A stretch of 64,000 bases of DNA from Planctomycetota bacterium (GTDB lineage: Bacteria > Planctomycetota > Phycisphaerae > Phycisphaerales > Phycisphaeraceae), in assembly GCA_026386955.1 (NCBI GenBank), contig JAPLMQ010000302.1, forward strand, positions 94,220 to 158,219. Direction: 5' to 3'. This document shows, in pieces, positions 53,251 through 61,991 of this stretch. A program made the position numbers and the translations under genes. How positions within the stretch are numbered: position 1 is the first letter of the stretch; each line of letters begins with the position of its first letter. The notes below the pieces were generated by a model. That model was not told the DNA's origin and made no database searches. It was given only the letters and a program-made list of their open reading frames with translations.

Positions 53251-55710
53251 ATGAAAATTAGCCTTCACACCTTCATACTGCTCGCCGGCTTGACGATTCT
53301 CGCTGGAGCCACTTCTGCGCCAATCCCCCTCCCCTCCGGCAAGCCCGAGAAGGTCGAGGCCTTTCCCGCGATGATCGAGTTGACGACCTCGCGCGACTGG
53401 AAGGCCGTGGTCGTGCAGGCGACCTGGCCCGACGGGCTCACGCACGACGTGACCGACCTCGCGAAGCTCGCGCTCGAGGACAAGGCCCTCGCGAAGATCG
53501 AGGGCAACAAGATCCTCCCCGTGCTCGACGGGCAGACGAAGCTGAACGTCTCCTACGCCGGGCAGACGCTGAGCCTGCCGGTCCGCGTCGCGCGGGCCAC
53601 CGCCGACCGTCCGCCGAGCTTCCGCAACGACGTCGTCCCCGTCATCACCGGCGCGGGCTGCAACAGCGGCGGCTGCCACGGCGCGGCCGCGGGGAAGGAC
53701 GGCTTCCACCTCTCGCTCTTCGGGTACGACCCGCAGGGCGATTATCAGAACGTCACGCGGCAGTTGGCGGGGCGGCGGATCAACACCGCGATGCCCGAGG
53801 AGAGCTTGCTGCTGCAGAAGTCGACGGGTGCGGTGCAGCACACGGGGGGCGAGCGCTTCAAGGCCGACAGCGCGAACTACGCGGCCGTGCTGCGCTGGCT
53901 CCAGGCCGGCGCGCCCAACGACCCCAAGGATTTGCCGAAGGTCACCGCGGTGCAGTTCATGCCCGCGCAGATGGTGATGACCGCGGGGACAACGCAGCGG
54001 TTCATCGTGCTGGCGACCTACTCCGACGGCTCGCAGCGCGACGTCACCGCGCTGGCGACGCTGACCTCGAACAACGACTCCGCCGCCGCCGTCGAGAAGC
54101 CCGGGCTCGTCGCCGCCCGCGAGCGCGGCGAGGCCTTCCTCTTCGCCCGCTTCAACGTCTTCAGCGTCGCCGCCCAGGCGATCGTCGTCCCCCCGGGCTT
54201 GAAATACACCTGGCCCGAGACGCCCGAGAACAACTACATCGACACGCTCGTCAACGCCCGGCTCAAGAAGCTGCGCATCCTCCCCTCCGAGCTCTGCGGC
54301 GACGTGGAGTTCATCCGCCGGGCGACGCTCGACATCGTCGGCCTCCTCCCCACGCCCGCGGAGCTCGACGCCTTCTTGGCCGATACGTCACCCGACAAGC
54401 GCACGAAGCTGGTCGACGCGCTGCTCACCCGCAAGGAGTTCGTCGAGCTGTGGGTGATGAAGTTCGCCGAGCTGCTGCAGATCCGCTCCGACGAGGGCGG
54501 GGCCAACACCGGCATCAGCTACAAGTCGGCCACGCTTTATTACAACTGGCTCGCGGAGCAGTTCGGCTCGAACGTGCCGATGGACAGGATCGTCCGCGAC
54601 CTGATCGCCTCGAGCGGGTCGAACTTCACCGTCCCCGCGACGAACTACTACCAAGTGGAGCGCGAGACGCTGAAGCTCACGGAGAACGCGGCCCAGGTCT
54701 TCATGGGCGTGCAGATCCAGTGCGCCCAATGCCACAACCACCCCTTCGACCGCTGGACGATGGACGACTACTACAGCTTCGCCGCGTTCTTCACCCAGAT
54801 CGGGCGCAAGACCGGCGAAGACCCGCGCGACACCATCCTCTTCAACAGCGGCTCGGGCGACTCCAAGCACCCCGTGGGCGGGCACGTGATGAAGCCCAAG
54901 TTCCTGGGCGCCCCCACGCCCGAGATCCCCGGCGACCGGCGCGAAGCCCTCGCCAAGTGGCTCACCGCGCCGGAGAACCCCTTCTTCTCGCGCAACCTCG
55001 CCAACATCGTCTGGGCCCACTTTTTGGGGCGCGGAATCGTCGAGCCGGTCGACAACGTGCGCGTCACCAACCCGCCGTCGAACCCCGAATTGGCGGCGGA
55101 GCTGGGCAAGCGCTTCGCCGAGTACCACTACGACTTCCGCAAGCTGGTGCACGACATCTGCACCTCGCGCACCTACCAGCTCGCCACGCGGGCCAACGCG
55201 ACCAACAACCTCGACCAGCGCAACTTCTCGCACGCGCGGGTGAGGCGGGTGCGGTCGGAGGTGCTCTTCGACGTGATCTCGCAGGTGACCGACACGGCGG
55301 GGGCGAACAAGTTCAAGGGGCTGCCCGCGGGGGCGCGGGCGGTGCAGATCGCCGACGGGCGGACGACGTCGTACTTCCTGACCACGTTCGGGCGGGCCCC
55401 GCGCGAGTCGGTCAGCTCGTGCGAGGTCAAGACCGAGCCGACGCTCTCGCAGGCGCTGCACTTGATCAACGGCGAGACGATCCAGAACAAGATCCGCGAG
55501 GGCGGGCTGGTGAAGAAGCTGCTCGACTCGGGCAAGACGCCGAGGCAGGTGATCGAGACGCTCTACGTCCGCAGCCTCTGCCGCCCGCCCCGGCCCGACG
55601 AGATCGAGCCACTCGCCGCGTCGCTCAAGGACGTCGCCGACCCGGTGCCGGGGCTGGAGGACATCTTCTGGGCCCTGCTGAACTCGACGGAATTTGTGTT
55701 CAATCATTGA
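53251..55710 (+). CDS. DUF1549/DUF1553 protein with cytochrome-like Cys motifs
   Basis: This 819-residue exported protein is typical of Planctomycetota. The signal peptide at MKISLHTFILLAGLTILAG favours ATG 53251 over 53209. An Ig-like N-terminus is followed by CNSGGCHG (C-x4-CH) with FHLSLFGYDPQGDY, another Ig-like part, DUF1549 (NYIDTLVNARLKKLRIL to about 430), CAQCHNHPFDRW (CxxCH heme-type) and DUF1553 (PFFSRNLANIVWAHFLGRGI to the end). The motifs suggest c-type heme attachment. The role is unknown but may be electron transfer or polymer degradation at the surface. The cytochrome/WD40 gene follows after 17 bases. Confidence 0.92.
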   Translation: MKISLHTFILLAGLTILAGATSAPIPLPSGKPEKVEAFPAMIELTTSRDWKAVVVQATWPDGLTHDVTDLAKLALEDKALAKIEGNKILPVLDGQTKLNVSYAGQTLSLPVRVARATADRPPSFRNDVVPVITGAGCNSGGCHGAAAGKDGFHLSLFGYDPQGDYQNVTRQLAGRRINTAMPEESLLLQKSTGAVQHTGGERFKADSANYAAVLRWLQAGAPNDPKDLPKVTAVQFMPAQMVMTAGTTQRFIVLATYSDGSQRDVTALATLTSNNDSAAAVEKPGLVAARERGEAFLFARFNVFSVAAQAIVVPPGLKYTWPETPENNYIDTLVNARLKKLRILPSELCGDVEFIRRATLDIVGLLPTPAELDAFLADTSPDKRTKLVDALLTRKEFVELWVMKFAELLQIRSDEGGANTGISYKSATLYYNWLAEQFGSNVPMDRIVRDLIASSGSNFTVPATNYYQVERETLKLTENAAQVFMGVQIQCAQCHNHPFDRWTMDDYYSFAAFFTQIGRKTGEDPRDTILFNSGSGDSKHPVGGHVMKPKFLGAPTPEIPGDRREALAKWLTAPENPFFSRNLANIVWAHFLGRGIVEPVDNVRVTNPPSNPELAAELGKRFAEYHYDFRKLVHDICTSRTYQLATRANATNNLDQRNFSHARVRRVRSEVLFDVISQVTDTAGANKFKGLPAGARAVQIADGRTTSYFLTTFGRAPRESVSSCEVKTEPTLSQALHLINGETIQNKIREGGLVKKLLDSGKTPRQVIETLYVRSLCRPPRPDEIEPLAASLKDVADPVPGLEDIFWALLNSTEFVFNH

Positions 55711-55727
55711 CGCCGAGCCTTCACCGC

Positions 55728-57869
55728 ATGCGACTGATTCCCCTTGCTTCGACCCTCGCCTCCGCGCTGCTGCTTTCACTCGTGGCCGCGCTGGCGAACG
55801 CGCAGGACCTGAACTACGAGGAGCACGTCCGCCCGATCCTTTCGGAGAACTGCTTCGGCTGCCACAACGCGGACCGGAAGCGCGGCGACCTGGACATGTC
55901 GACCTACGCGGGGCTGATGGCGGGCTCGGGCTCGGGCAAGGTCGTCAAGGCGGGCGACGCGGACAACTCGATCCTCATGCAGGTGATGGCCCACACGCAA
56001 GAGCCGTTCATGCCGCCCAAGAAGCCGGCGCTCCCCGACGCGCAGCTCGCGGTGGTCAAGAAGTGGATCAACGGCGGGATCAAGGAGAACGCGGGCTCGG
56101 CCGCGAAGGCGGCGGAGAAGCCCAAGACCAGCCTCGCGCTCGCCGCCGCGCCGACGGGCAGGCCCGAGGGGCCGCCGCCGATGCCGGGGTTGCTCCCGCG
56201 CGAGCCGATCGTCCACACGGCGCGGGCCAACGCGCCGATCGCGCTGGCCCACAGCCCCTGGGCCCCGCTGGCCGCGGTGGGCGGGCAGAAGCAGGTGCTC
56301 CTCTACAACTCCGACACACGCGATTTCCTGGGCGTGCTCCCGTTCCCCGACGGATTCCCCGACACGCTGACCTTCAGCAGGACCGGCGCGCTGCTGCTGG
56401 TCGCGGGCGGGCGCGGGGCGAAGCTGGGCACGGCCACGCTCTACGAGGTCGCGACGGGGCGCGCCCTCGCCCGGCTTGGGGCGGAGTACGACTCGATCCT
56501 CGCGGCCGACCTGAGCCCGGACCAGTCGCGCGTCGTCATCGGCGGCCCCTCGCGGCTGGTCAAGGTGCTGGCGGTCGACGACGGGCGGACCGTCTACACG
56601 ATCAAGAAGCACACCGACTGGGTGATGGCGGCCGGTTACAGCCCCGACGGCGTCCTGCTGGCGACGGCCGACCGCGGAGGCGGGCTGTACGTGTGGGAGG
56701 CGGCGTCGGGCGAGAGTTTTTATGAGCTGCGCGGGCACACCGCGGCGGTGACGTCGCTGGCGTGGCGCGGGGACTCCAACGTGCTGGCCTCGGCGAGCGA
56801 GGACGGCAGCGTGAAGCTCTGGGACATGGGCGGCGGCGGGCAGATCAAGTCGTGGAACGCCCACGGGGGCGGCACGCTCGACGTCCGCTTCGCGCCCGAC
56901 GGCAAGCTCGTGACCGCGGGGCGCGACAGGAAGATCAAGGTGTGGAACGCCGACGGCGCGGAGAACCACGTGATCGACGGGCTGCCCGACCTGGCGACCC
57001 GCGCGACGTTCAACCACGACGGCAAGCGCCTGCTCGGGGCCGACTGGACGGGGCACATCCGGATCTGGAACGTGGAGGACTTCGCGCCCGTCGGCGAGTT
57101 GAGCTACAACCCGCCGACGCTGGCGCAGCGGATCGAGTCGCTGGAGGCGGAGTTGAAGAAGGCGCAGGCGGTGGCGGCGACCCAAGCCGCGAGTCAGCCG
57201 GCGAGTCAACCCACGACGCAGGCATCAACACAGCCGGCGACGCAGCCGGCCACGCAGCCTTCGCCCGAGGCGCGGGTGAAGCAATTGGAGGGCTCGCTGC
57301 GGTATTGGCGAAGGGCGCAGGTGTTCCAAGGCGTCTATGACGCGAAGTTGGAGGCCGAGGCCGCGCAGGCGCAGGCCCGCGCGAAGGAGCAGGAACTCGG
57401 CGGGGCGAAGGCGGCGCTGGAGAAGGCGACCACGACGCTGGCCGCGGCCCGCAAGGCGAAGGACGAGGCTCCCGACTTGGCCGACCAGCGCGAGAAGGAG
57501 TTGGATGAGGCGAAGGACAACCTCAAGCGGGTGATGAAGGAGAAGCCGGCGAAGGTGGTGGCGGCTGCGTCGGCGCCGGCGACCGCCCCGGCGTCGACTC
57601 AACCCGCCACGCAGGCGGCCGCGACGCGTCCCGCTACCCAGCCTGTCGTCGACCGGTTGCAGCAGGCTCGACGCCGCGAAGCGGGCGATCAAGCCCGCCG
57701 AAGCCGCGTTACGCGACGCCACCGCCGCGGCCGAGAAAGCCAAGGGCAAGGCGGATCAGTTGGCGGCCGAGTTCGAGAAGGGCAAGCCGAAGGGGTGAGC
57801 CGGGAGACGCTCGCGCCCGCGCGGGTCATTCCTCCTTGTTGTACGCCTCGTGCCCCTGCTTCTCGGTGA
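55728..57869 (+). CDS. Cytochrome c (PSC1)/WD40 protein, C-terminal frameshift
   Basis: The chain begins with a signal peptide (MRLIPLASTLASALLLSLVA), a cytochrome-like PSC1 domain (CFGCHNADRKRGDLDMSTY to MPPKK, about 35-110), seven-blade-type WD40 repeats (about 150-465; GHTAAVTSLAWRGDSNVLAS), then an Ala/Gln/Thr-rich linker and coiled coil. As read, the frame runs to 57869 and enters the neighbouring gene by 44 bases. The last 67 residues of that frame are an atypical arginine-rich run. Shifting one base near 57666 gives LDAAKRAIKPAEAALRDATA and a stop at 57798, a natural coiled-coil end. Either a real mutation or a sequence error is possible. Confidence 0.85.
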   Translation: MRLIPLASTLASALLLSLVAALANAQDLNYEEHVRPILSENCFGCHNADRKRGDLDMSTYAGLMAGSGSGKVVKAGDADNSILMQVMAHTQEPFMPPKKPALPDAQLAVVKKWINGGIKENAGSAAKAAEKPKTSLALAAAPTGRPEGPPPMPGLLPREPIVHTARANAPIALAHSPWAPLAAVGGQKQVLLYNSDTRDFLGVLPFPDGFPDTLTFSRTGALLLVAGGRGAKLGTATLYEVATGRALARLGAEYDSILAADLSPDQSRVVIGGPSRLVKVLAVDDGRTVYTIKKHTDWVMAAGYSPDGVLLATADRGGGLYVWEAASGESFYELRGHTAAVTSLAWRGDSNVLASASEDGSVKLWDMGGGGQIKSWNAHGGGTLDVRFAPDGKLVTAGRDRKIKVWNADGAENHVIDGLPDLATRATFNHDGKRLLGADWTGHIRIWNVEDFAPVGELSYNPPTLAQRIESLEAELKKAQAVAATQAASQPASQPTTQASTQPATQPATQPSPEARVKQLEGSLRYWRRAQVFQGVYDAKLEAEAAQAQARAKEQELGGAKAALEKATTTLAAARKAKDEAPDLADQREKELDEAKDNLKRVMKEKPAKVVAAASAPATAPASTQPATQAAATRPATQPVVDRLQQARRREAGDQARRSRVTRRHRRGRESQGQGGSVGGRVREGQAEGVSRETLAPARVIPPCCTPRAPASR

Positions 57870-58335
57870 GGTTGATCGCCGTGAGCAGCGTCGCCGCCTC
57901 GGCGTTCTTGCCCTCGAGCAGCGCGACCTCGAGCTGGAGCATCTGCCCGATCGCCTCGATCAGCTTCTTCTTGTAGCCCAGCACGAAGGCCGCCTGCTCG
58001 TCGCCCTTGAGCTTCGAGGCCATGGGGGGCACGAGGTCCTTGCAGGCCAGCGCGTGGGCCTCCATGTCCGCGACGAGCGCGGCCGACTCCTTGGTCAGCT
58101 TGCCGTCGGCGGAGGCCCGCTTGAGCGTCTTGAAGCTGCGGTTCATCTTCTTCATGTGGTCCTCGAGGCCGCCGGCGGCGCCGTGCTCGCTGGCCGCGGG
58201 CTGGCTCTGGGCCTGGGCCTCGGCGGGGTCCGGCATCGAGACGCTCAGCGCGAGGGGCGCGAGGGCGATCGCCGCCAGCGCGGCCAGGATCATCATCGGA
58301 CGGGATTTCAACAACGCGGCTTTGGGGAAACTCAT
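57826..58335 (-). CDS. Cytochrome b562-family protein
   Basis: This 169-residue exported four-helix protein starts at ATG 58335, with GGAA upstream. A signal peptide (to about AEAQ) precedes the fold. The heme ligands of the family fit: Met in HMKKMNRSFKTLK at the start of helix 1 and His in KQGHEAYNKEE at the end. It is convergent with the cytochrome c/WD40 gene, which suggests a common redox context, though this is by position only. Confidence 0.8.
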   Translation of the reverse strand: MSFPKAALLKSRPMMILAALAAIALAPLALSVSMPDPAEAQAQSQPAASEHGAAGGLEDHMKKMNRSFKTLKRASADGKLTKESAALVADMEAHALACKDLVPPMASKLKGDEQAAFVLGYKKKLIEAIGQMLQLEVALLEGKNAEAATLLTAINLTEKQGHEAYNKEE

Positions 58336-58535
58336 GACGGGTTCCGATGGATTCGGGGGATCGGGCGGGGGCACGCATCCGCCTCGGACATGACTTTACC
58401 CTGCTCCAACGCGTTGTCATCCCCCCGCATTGCTTTTGCCGCGGCAGGGAAATGGGGCGGGCCAACGGCGCGGGCGATAGGATGGCCGCGACACGAGGGC
58501 GATGACGCAAAGGGACCACGCAAGGGGAGTACGCG

Positions 58536-59081
58536 ATGGGCATCCACGAACCGATCGAGAACCTGGGCGAGGGCAAGTTCCTCCGGCTGCTGAGGCGCGG
58601 GCGGTGGGAATATGCCGAGCGGACCAACACCGCCGGCGCCGCGGGGCTCGTCGCCGTGACCGACGACGGCCGGCTGCTGCTCGTCGAGCAGCCCCGCGCG
58701 GCCCTGCAGAAGAAGTGCATCGAGCTGCCCGCGGGGCTGGTGGGCGACGAGGCTCATTTCGCGGGCGAGGCCTTCGCGCAGGCGGCCCGGCGCGAGCTGG
58801 TCGAGGAGACCGGCTACGAGGCCAAGCACATCGAACCGCTCTGCACCGGCGTCGCGACGCCCGGGATGAGCAACGAGGTCATCACGCTCTTCCTCGCCAC
58901 GGGGCTGAAGCGAGTCTCGACGCAGTTGGGCGACGGCCACGAGGAGATCACGTTGCACGAAGTCCCGCTGCGCGACGTCGACGCCTGGCTGGGCGCGCGG
59001 ACGGCGCGGGGCGAGGCGGTGGATGTGAAGGTCTATTCGGGGCTTTATTTCCTGCTGCGCCGGGGGTTGTTCCCGAGGTGA
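58536..59081 (+). CDS. NUDIX hydrolase (ADP-ribose pyrophosphatase-like)
   Basis: This 181-residue protein has a Nudix box ending in AARRELVEETGYEA, with the family REUxEExGU pattern complete and the upstream Gly in GLVGDEAHFAGEAF. The N-terminal strand GLVAVTDDGRLLLVEQPR is as in ADP-ribose pyrophosphatases. AAGGGG precedes ATG 58536. It stands alone between the cytochrome b562 gene and a repeat. The substrate is probably ADP-ribose or a sugar nucleotide. Confidence 0.9.
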   Translation: MGIHEPIENLGEGKFLRLLRRGRWEYAERTNTAGAAGLVAVTDDGRLLLVEQPRAALQKKCIELPAGLVGDEAHFAGEAFAQAARRELVEETGYEAKHIEPLCTGVATPGMSNEVITLFLATGLKRVSTQLGDGHEEITLHEVPLRDVDAWLGARTARGEAVDVKVYSGLYFLLRRGLFPR

Positions 59082-59094
59082 TGGTTGCCGCGCC

Positions 59095-59234
59095 GTAGGG
59101 TGGGTAGAGCCGTAACCGGCGAAACCCACCGCGGTCTCGCGGGGGCGATCCGATTTTGAACGCGATGGCGAGTCCGCGGCGCTGCCGTCGGCTGTGGTGG
59201 GTTTCGCGGGATACCGCTCTACCCACCCTACAAG
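59095..59234. repeat. TAGGGTGGGT palindromic element, copy 3
   Basis: The left arm GTAGGGTGGGTAGAGCCGTA and right arm TACCGCTCTACCCACCCTAC pair with few mismatches and extend through GGCGAAACCCACC. It is non-coding and occupies the convergent gap between the NUDIX and cardiolipin synthase-like genes. Confidence 0.88.
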
Positions 59235-59245
59235 ACGCCTCCGCC

Positions 59246-60685
59246 CTACAGCAGTGGCGAGAGCAGCGCCGCGGCGCTGTCGGCGAAGCGCTGCAGCGCC
59301 GGGCGGCGTCGCCACATCGCCAGGTCGATCCGCTCCGACTCGGCGACGTAGCGCATCTGCTCGTCGCTGAGCTGGGCCGTCACCTCCGGGCCGTAGAGCA
59401 GCACGTTGAGCTCGAAGTTCAAGTAGAAGCTGCGCATGTCGAGGTTCGACGAGCCGAGCAGGGCGACGGCGTCGTCGACCGTGGCGGTCTTGGAGTGGAG
59501 CATCCCCCGGCGGTGCAGGAAGATCCGCACGCCCGATTCGAGCAGCGTCTCGAAGTGCGAGCGGGCCGCGGCGGTCACCAGCGCGTGGTCGCTGCTCCGG
59601 GGCACGACCAGCGTGACCTCCACCCCGCGCTCCGCCGCCATGGTCAGGGCGAAGAGCATCGGCTCGTCGGGCACGAGGTAGGGGGTGGTGATGATGATGC
59701 GCTTCTGGGCGGCGTTGAAGGCGGCGAGGAGCACGCGCGGGAGGGCCTGCCCCTCGATCTCGTTGCTGGGCCCGGTGGCGACGACCTGCGCGTGCGTCTC
59801 GCCCGCGACGGTCATCTCGGGCATCAGGTCTTCGCCCTCGAGCGGCTTGCCGGTCTCGAACTCCCAATCCTCGAGGAAGACGCTCTGCAACTGCGCGACG
59901 ATCGGCCCGCGGAAGCGCCCGACCAGGTCGATCGTGTCGGGCCCGCCCGGGCAGTCGTAGTCGGTGTCGATGATGTTCTGGCTGCCGGCGTGGGCGGTGC
60001 GGCAGTCGATGACCGCGAGCTTGCGGTGGTTGCGCAGGTCGATGCGGACGAGCGGGCGCTGGAAGGGCGAGACGGGCAGGACGGGGTGGACCTCGACGCC
60101 CTCGGCCTTGAGCTTGGCGCCCAGGCCGCGACGGGCGAAGAGCGGGCGCGAGCCGGTGGCGTCGGCGAGCACGCGGCATCGCACGCCCCGGCGGGCGGCG
60201 CGGACGAGGGCGTCGCCCACGAGTTGGCCGGTCTTGTCGTCGGAGAAGATGTAGTAAAGCAGGTGGACGTGCTTCTGCGCGGAGTCGATGTCCTCGACGA
60301 GCCAGTTGATCGCCTGTTCGTACCCGGTCATGAGCGAGACGGAGTTGCCCCCGATGATGGGCATGCCGCTGATCCGGCTGGCCTGGATCACCACGGGGAG
60401 GTAGGGCGCGCCGATGTTGGGCTGGGTGATGTGGGGCTTGCGGCCGGCGAGGCGGGCGTCGGTCCGCTTGGCGATGATGACCTTGCTGTATTTGCGGAAG
60501 CGCCGCCGCCCAAGGTGGTTGGCGCCGATGAGGAAATAGATGACCAACCCGCCCGGGGGGAAGAAGGAGATGAGGCTCAGCCACGCGAGGGCGGTGGAGG
60601 GCTGGAAGCGCCGGCGCAGGACCACGGGGATCATCACCAGGCGGATGACCCATTCAAGCAAGGTCCAGATGAGGACAAGGGACAT
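59246..60685 (-). CDS. cls: Cardiolipin synthase-like phospholipase D-family protein
   Basis: This 479-residue membrane enzyme has two N-terminal spans (about 3-22 and 31-53). The two catalytic HKD motifs are HRKLAVID (about 235) and HSKTATVD (about 415), each followed by a GSxN motif (AGSQN and GSSN). It condenses two phosphatidylglycerols to cardiolipin or transfers phosphatidyl groups. ATG 60685 has GGAG eight bases upstream. The layout matches bacterial Cls of this length. Confidence 0.9.
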   Translation of the reverse strand: MSLVLIWTLLEWVIRLVMIPVVLRRRFQPSTALAWLSLISFFPPGGLVIYFLIGANHLGRRRFRKYSKVIIAKRTDARLAGRKPHITQPNIGAPYLPVVIQASRISGMPIIGGNSVSLMTGYEQAINWLVEDIDSAQKHVHLLYYIFSDDKTGQLVGDALVRAARRGVRCRVLADATGSRPLFARRGLGAKLKAEGVEVHPVLPVSPFQRPLVRIDLRNHRKLAVIDCRTAHAGSQNIIDTDYDCPGGPDTIDLVGRFRGPIVAQLQSVFLEDWEFETGKPLEGEDLMPEMTVAGETHAQVVATGPSNEIEGQALPRVLLAAFNAAQKRIIITTPYLVPDEPMLFALTMAAERGVEVTLVVPRSSDHALVTAAARSHFETLLESGVRIFLHRRGMLHSKTATVDDAVALLGSSNLDMRSFYLNFELNVLLYGPEVTAQLSDEQMRYVAESERIDLAMWRRRPALQRFADSAAALLSPLL

Positions 60686-60750
60686 CGACGGCGCTCCGGC
60701 GGGCTTTGGTCACGCGTCATGATACGGGTGGCGGTGGGATGTGGCGGCTT

Positions 60751-60775
60751 GCCCCTCTCCCTTCGGGAGAGGGGC
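60751..60775. terminator. UUCG-loop hairpin after holB
   Basis: Perfect eleven-base-pair stem GCCCCTCTCCC/GGGAGAGGGGC closed by TTC (a UUCG-type loop on the plus strand) starts 20 bases past the holB stop. It has no T run on either strand. It probably limits read-through or stabilises transcript ends. Confidence 0.5.
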
Positions 60776-60795
60776 AGCGTGCCGGTGCGGTGCAT

Positions 60796-61944
60796 TCACG
60801 CCGCGCTGAGCGACCGGTGCATGACCGAGAGGAGATGGTCGCAGACCAATCCGAGGTTGACGTTCGCGGCCAGCTCGGTCTCGGCCCCCGCCAGCGCGTC
60901 GATGACGCCCAGCCAGGGGTTGAGGGCGGCCTCGGCGGCGTCGACCGCGCCGGGCTGCAGGTCCGTCGACGCCTGGGCGATCCGCCGACGGGCGTGCTGG
61001 GCGATCATCGACCACATCAGCCCCGCGGCCAGTTTGTTCGCGGCCTCCTTCGAGGCGTTGGCGTGCGCGTCGACCCACTGCTCGGCGAAGGTGTTGATGT
61101 GCAGCGCGATCGTCGCGCCCAGCCGGCCCGAGGTCCTGCCCTTGCGGGCGGCATCGAGCCCCGGGAGGACCGACTCGGACCAGGCGAGGAGGTTGTATTC
61201 CAGCGCGAGGGCCGCGCGCCCCGGGCTGCCCCCGGCGAAGTCGAGGAGCCATTGCTTCTGCGTCGCGCTGAGCGGGGCGGCGTCGGCCTTCGCTTCGCGC
61301 GTCGTGAGCCAAGCGTCGAAATCCTTCTCCCCCAGCGGCATGAAGGCGATGCGCTGGCAGCGGCTGCGGATCGTGGGGAGCAGCCGATCCTCGCTGGAGG
61401 TCACGAGGATCAGGTACATGCCCGCGGGCGGCTCCTCGAGCGTCTTGAGCAGCTTGTTCTGCCCGACGGGCGCGATCAGCTCGGCCTCGTCGATGACCAG
61501 CACCTTGTTGTGCCGCAGCTGCGGGGCGCGGTGGGCGGGCCCGAGGAAATGCTGCTCAATCACCTCGACGGGGATCGTGGTGAGCTTGCGCTCGCGGATT
61601 TGGCGCTCATCGCTGAAGCGGGCGAGCTCCTTGGTGACGACGATGAAGTCGGGGTGGACGGGGCCGCCGGTGGAGCCCGCCTCCTTGGCGTTCGCGGGTT
61701 CGGCCACGGGGGCGGGTCGCTCGGGGAGGAGGCGGCAGGAGGCGCAGGCGTCGCAGGCGACGACCTGCCCGGCGAGATCGGTCTGGGGCTCGTGGCAAAG
61801 CAGGACGCGGGCGAAGGCGCGGGCGGCGGTGAACTTGCCCACGCCCGACGGGCCGTGGAAGACGTAGGCGTGGTGGAGGCGTCCGTTGCGCAACGCGGCC
61901 TGGAGGACGTCGATGGCGCGGGATTGGCCGAGGATGAAGTCCAT
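60796..61944 (-). CDS. holB: DNA polymerase III delta-prime subunit
   Basis: This 382-residue clamp-loader AAA+ protein begins at MDFILGQSRAIDVLQAALRN as in delta-prime. The P-loop is GPSGVGKFT, the zinc cysteines are CDACASC plus an earlier Cys, and the sensor region is KVLVIDEAE with LLKTLEEPP (delta-prime lacks the SRC Arg of DnaX). TSSEDRLLPTIRSRCQ is the second sensor. ATG 61944 has no Shine-Dalgarno but TAGAAT six bases upstream. It lies after a rhomboid gene on the same strand. Confidence 0.93.
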   Translation of the reverse strand: MDFILGQSRAIDVLQAALRNGRLHHAYVFHGPSGVGKFTAARAFARVLLCHEPQTDLAGQVVACDACASCRLLPERPAPVAEPANAKEAGSTGGPVHPDFIVVTKELARFSDERQIRERKLTTIPVEVIEQHFLGPAHRAPQLRHNKVLVIDEAELIAPVGQNKLLKTLEEPPAGMYLILVTSSEDRLLPTIRSRCQRIAFMPLGEKDFDAWLTTREAKADAAPLSATQKQWLLDFAGGSPGRAALALEYNLLAWSESVLPGLDAARKGRTSGRLGATIALHINTFAEQWVDAHANASKEAANKLAAGLMWSMIAQHARRRIAQASTDLQPGAVDAAEAALNPWLGVIDALAGAETELAANVNLGLVCDHLLSVMHRSLSAA

Positions 61945-61956
61945 GGCGGCATTCTA
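61945..61956 (-). promoter_or_regulatory. -10 box abutting holB (possible leaderless promoter)
   Basis: On the minus strand TAGAAT is followed by GCCGCC and the holB ATG. Spacing and sequence match the purD start (TATATT then CCCGCC). Confidence 0.45.
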
Positions 61957-61991
61957 TCGGCGCGGGGGAGGGGGGATTTGTCGCGCGACGG

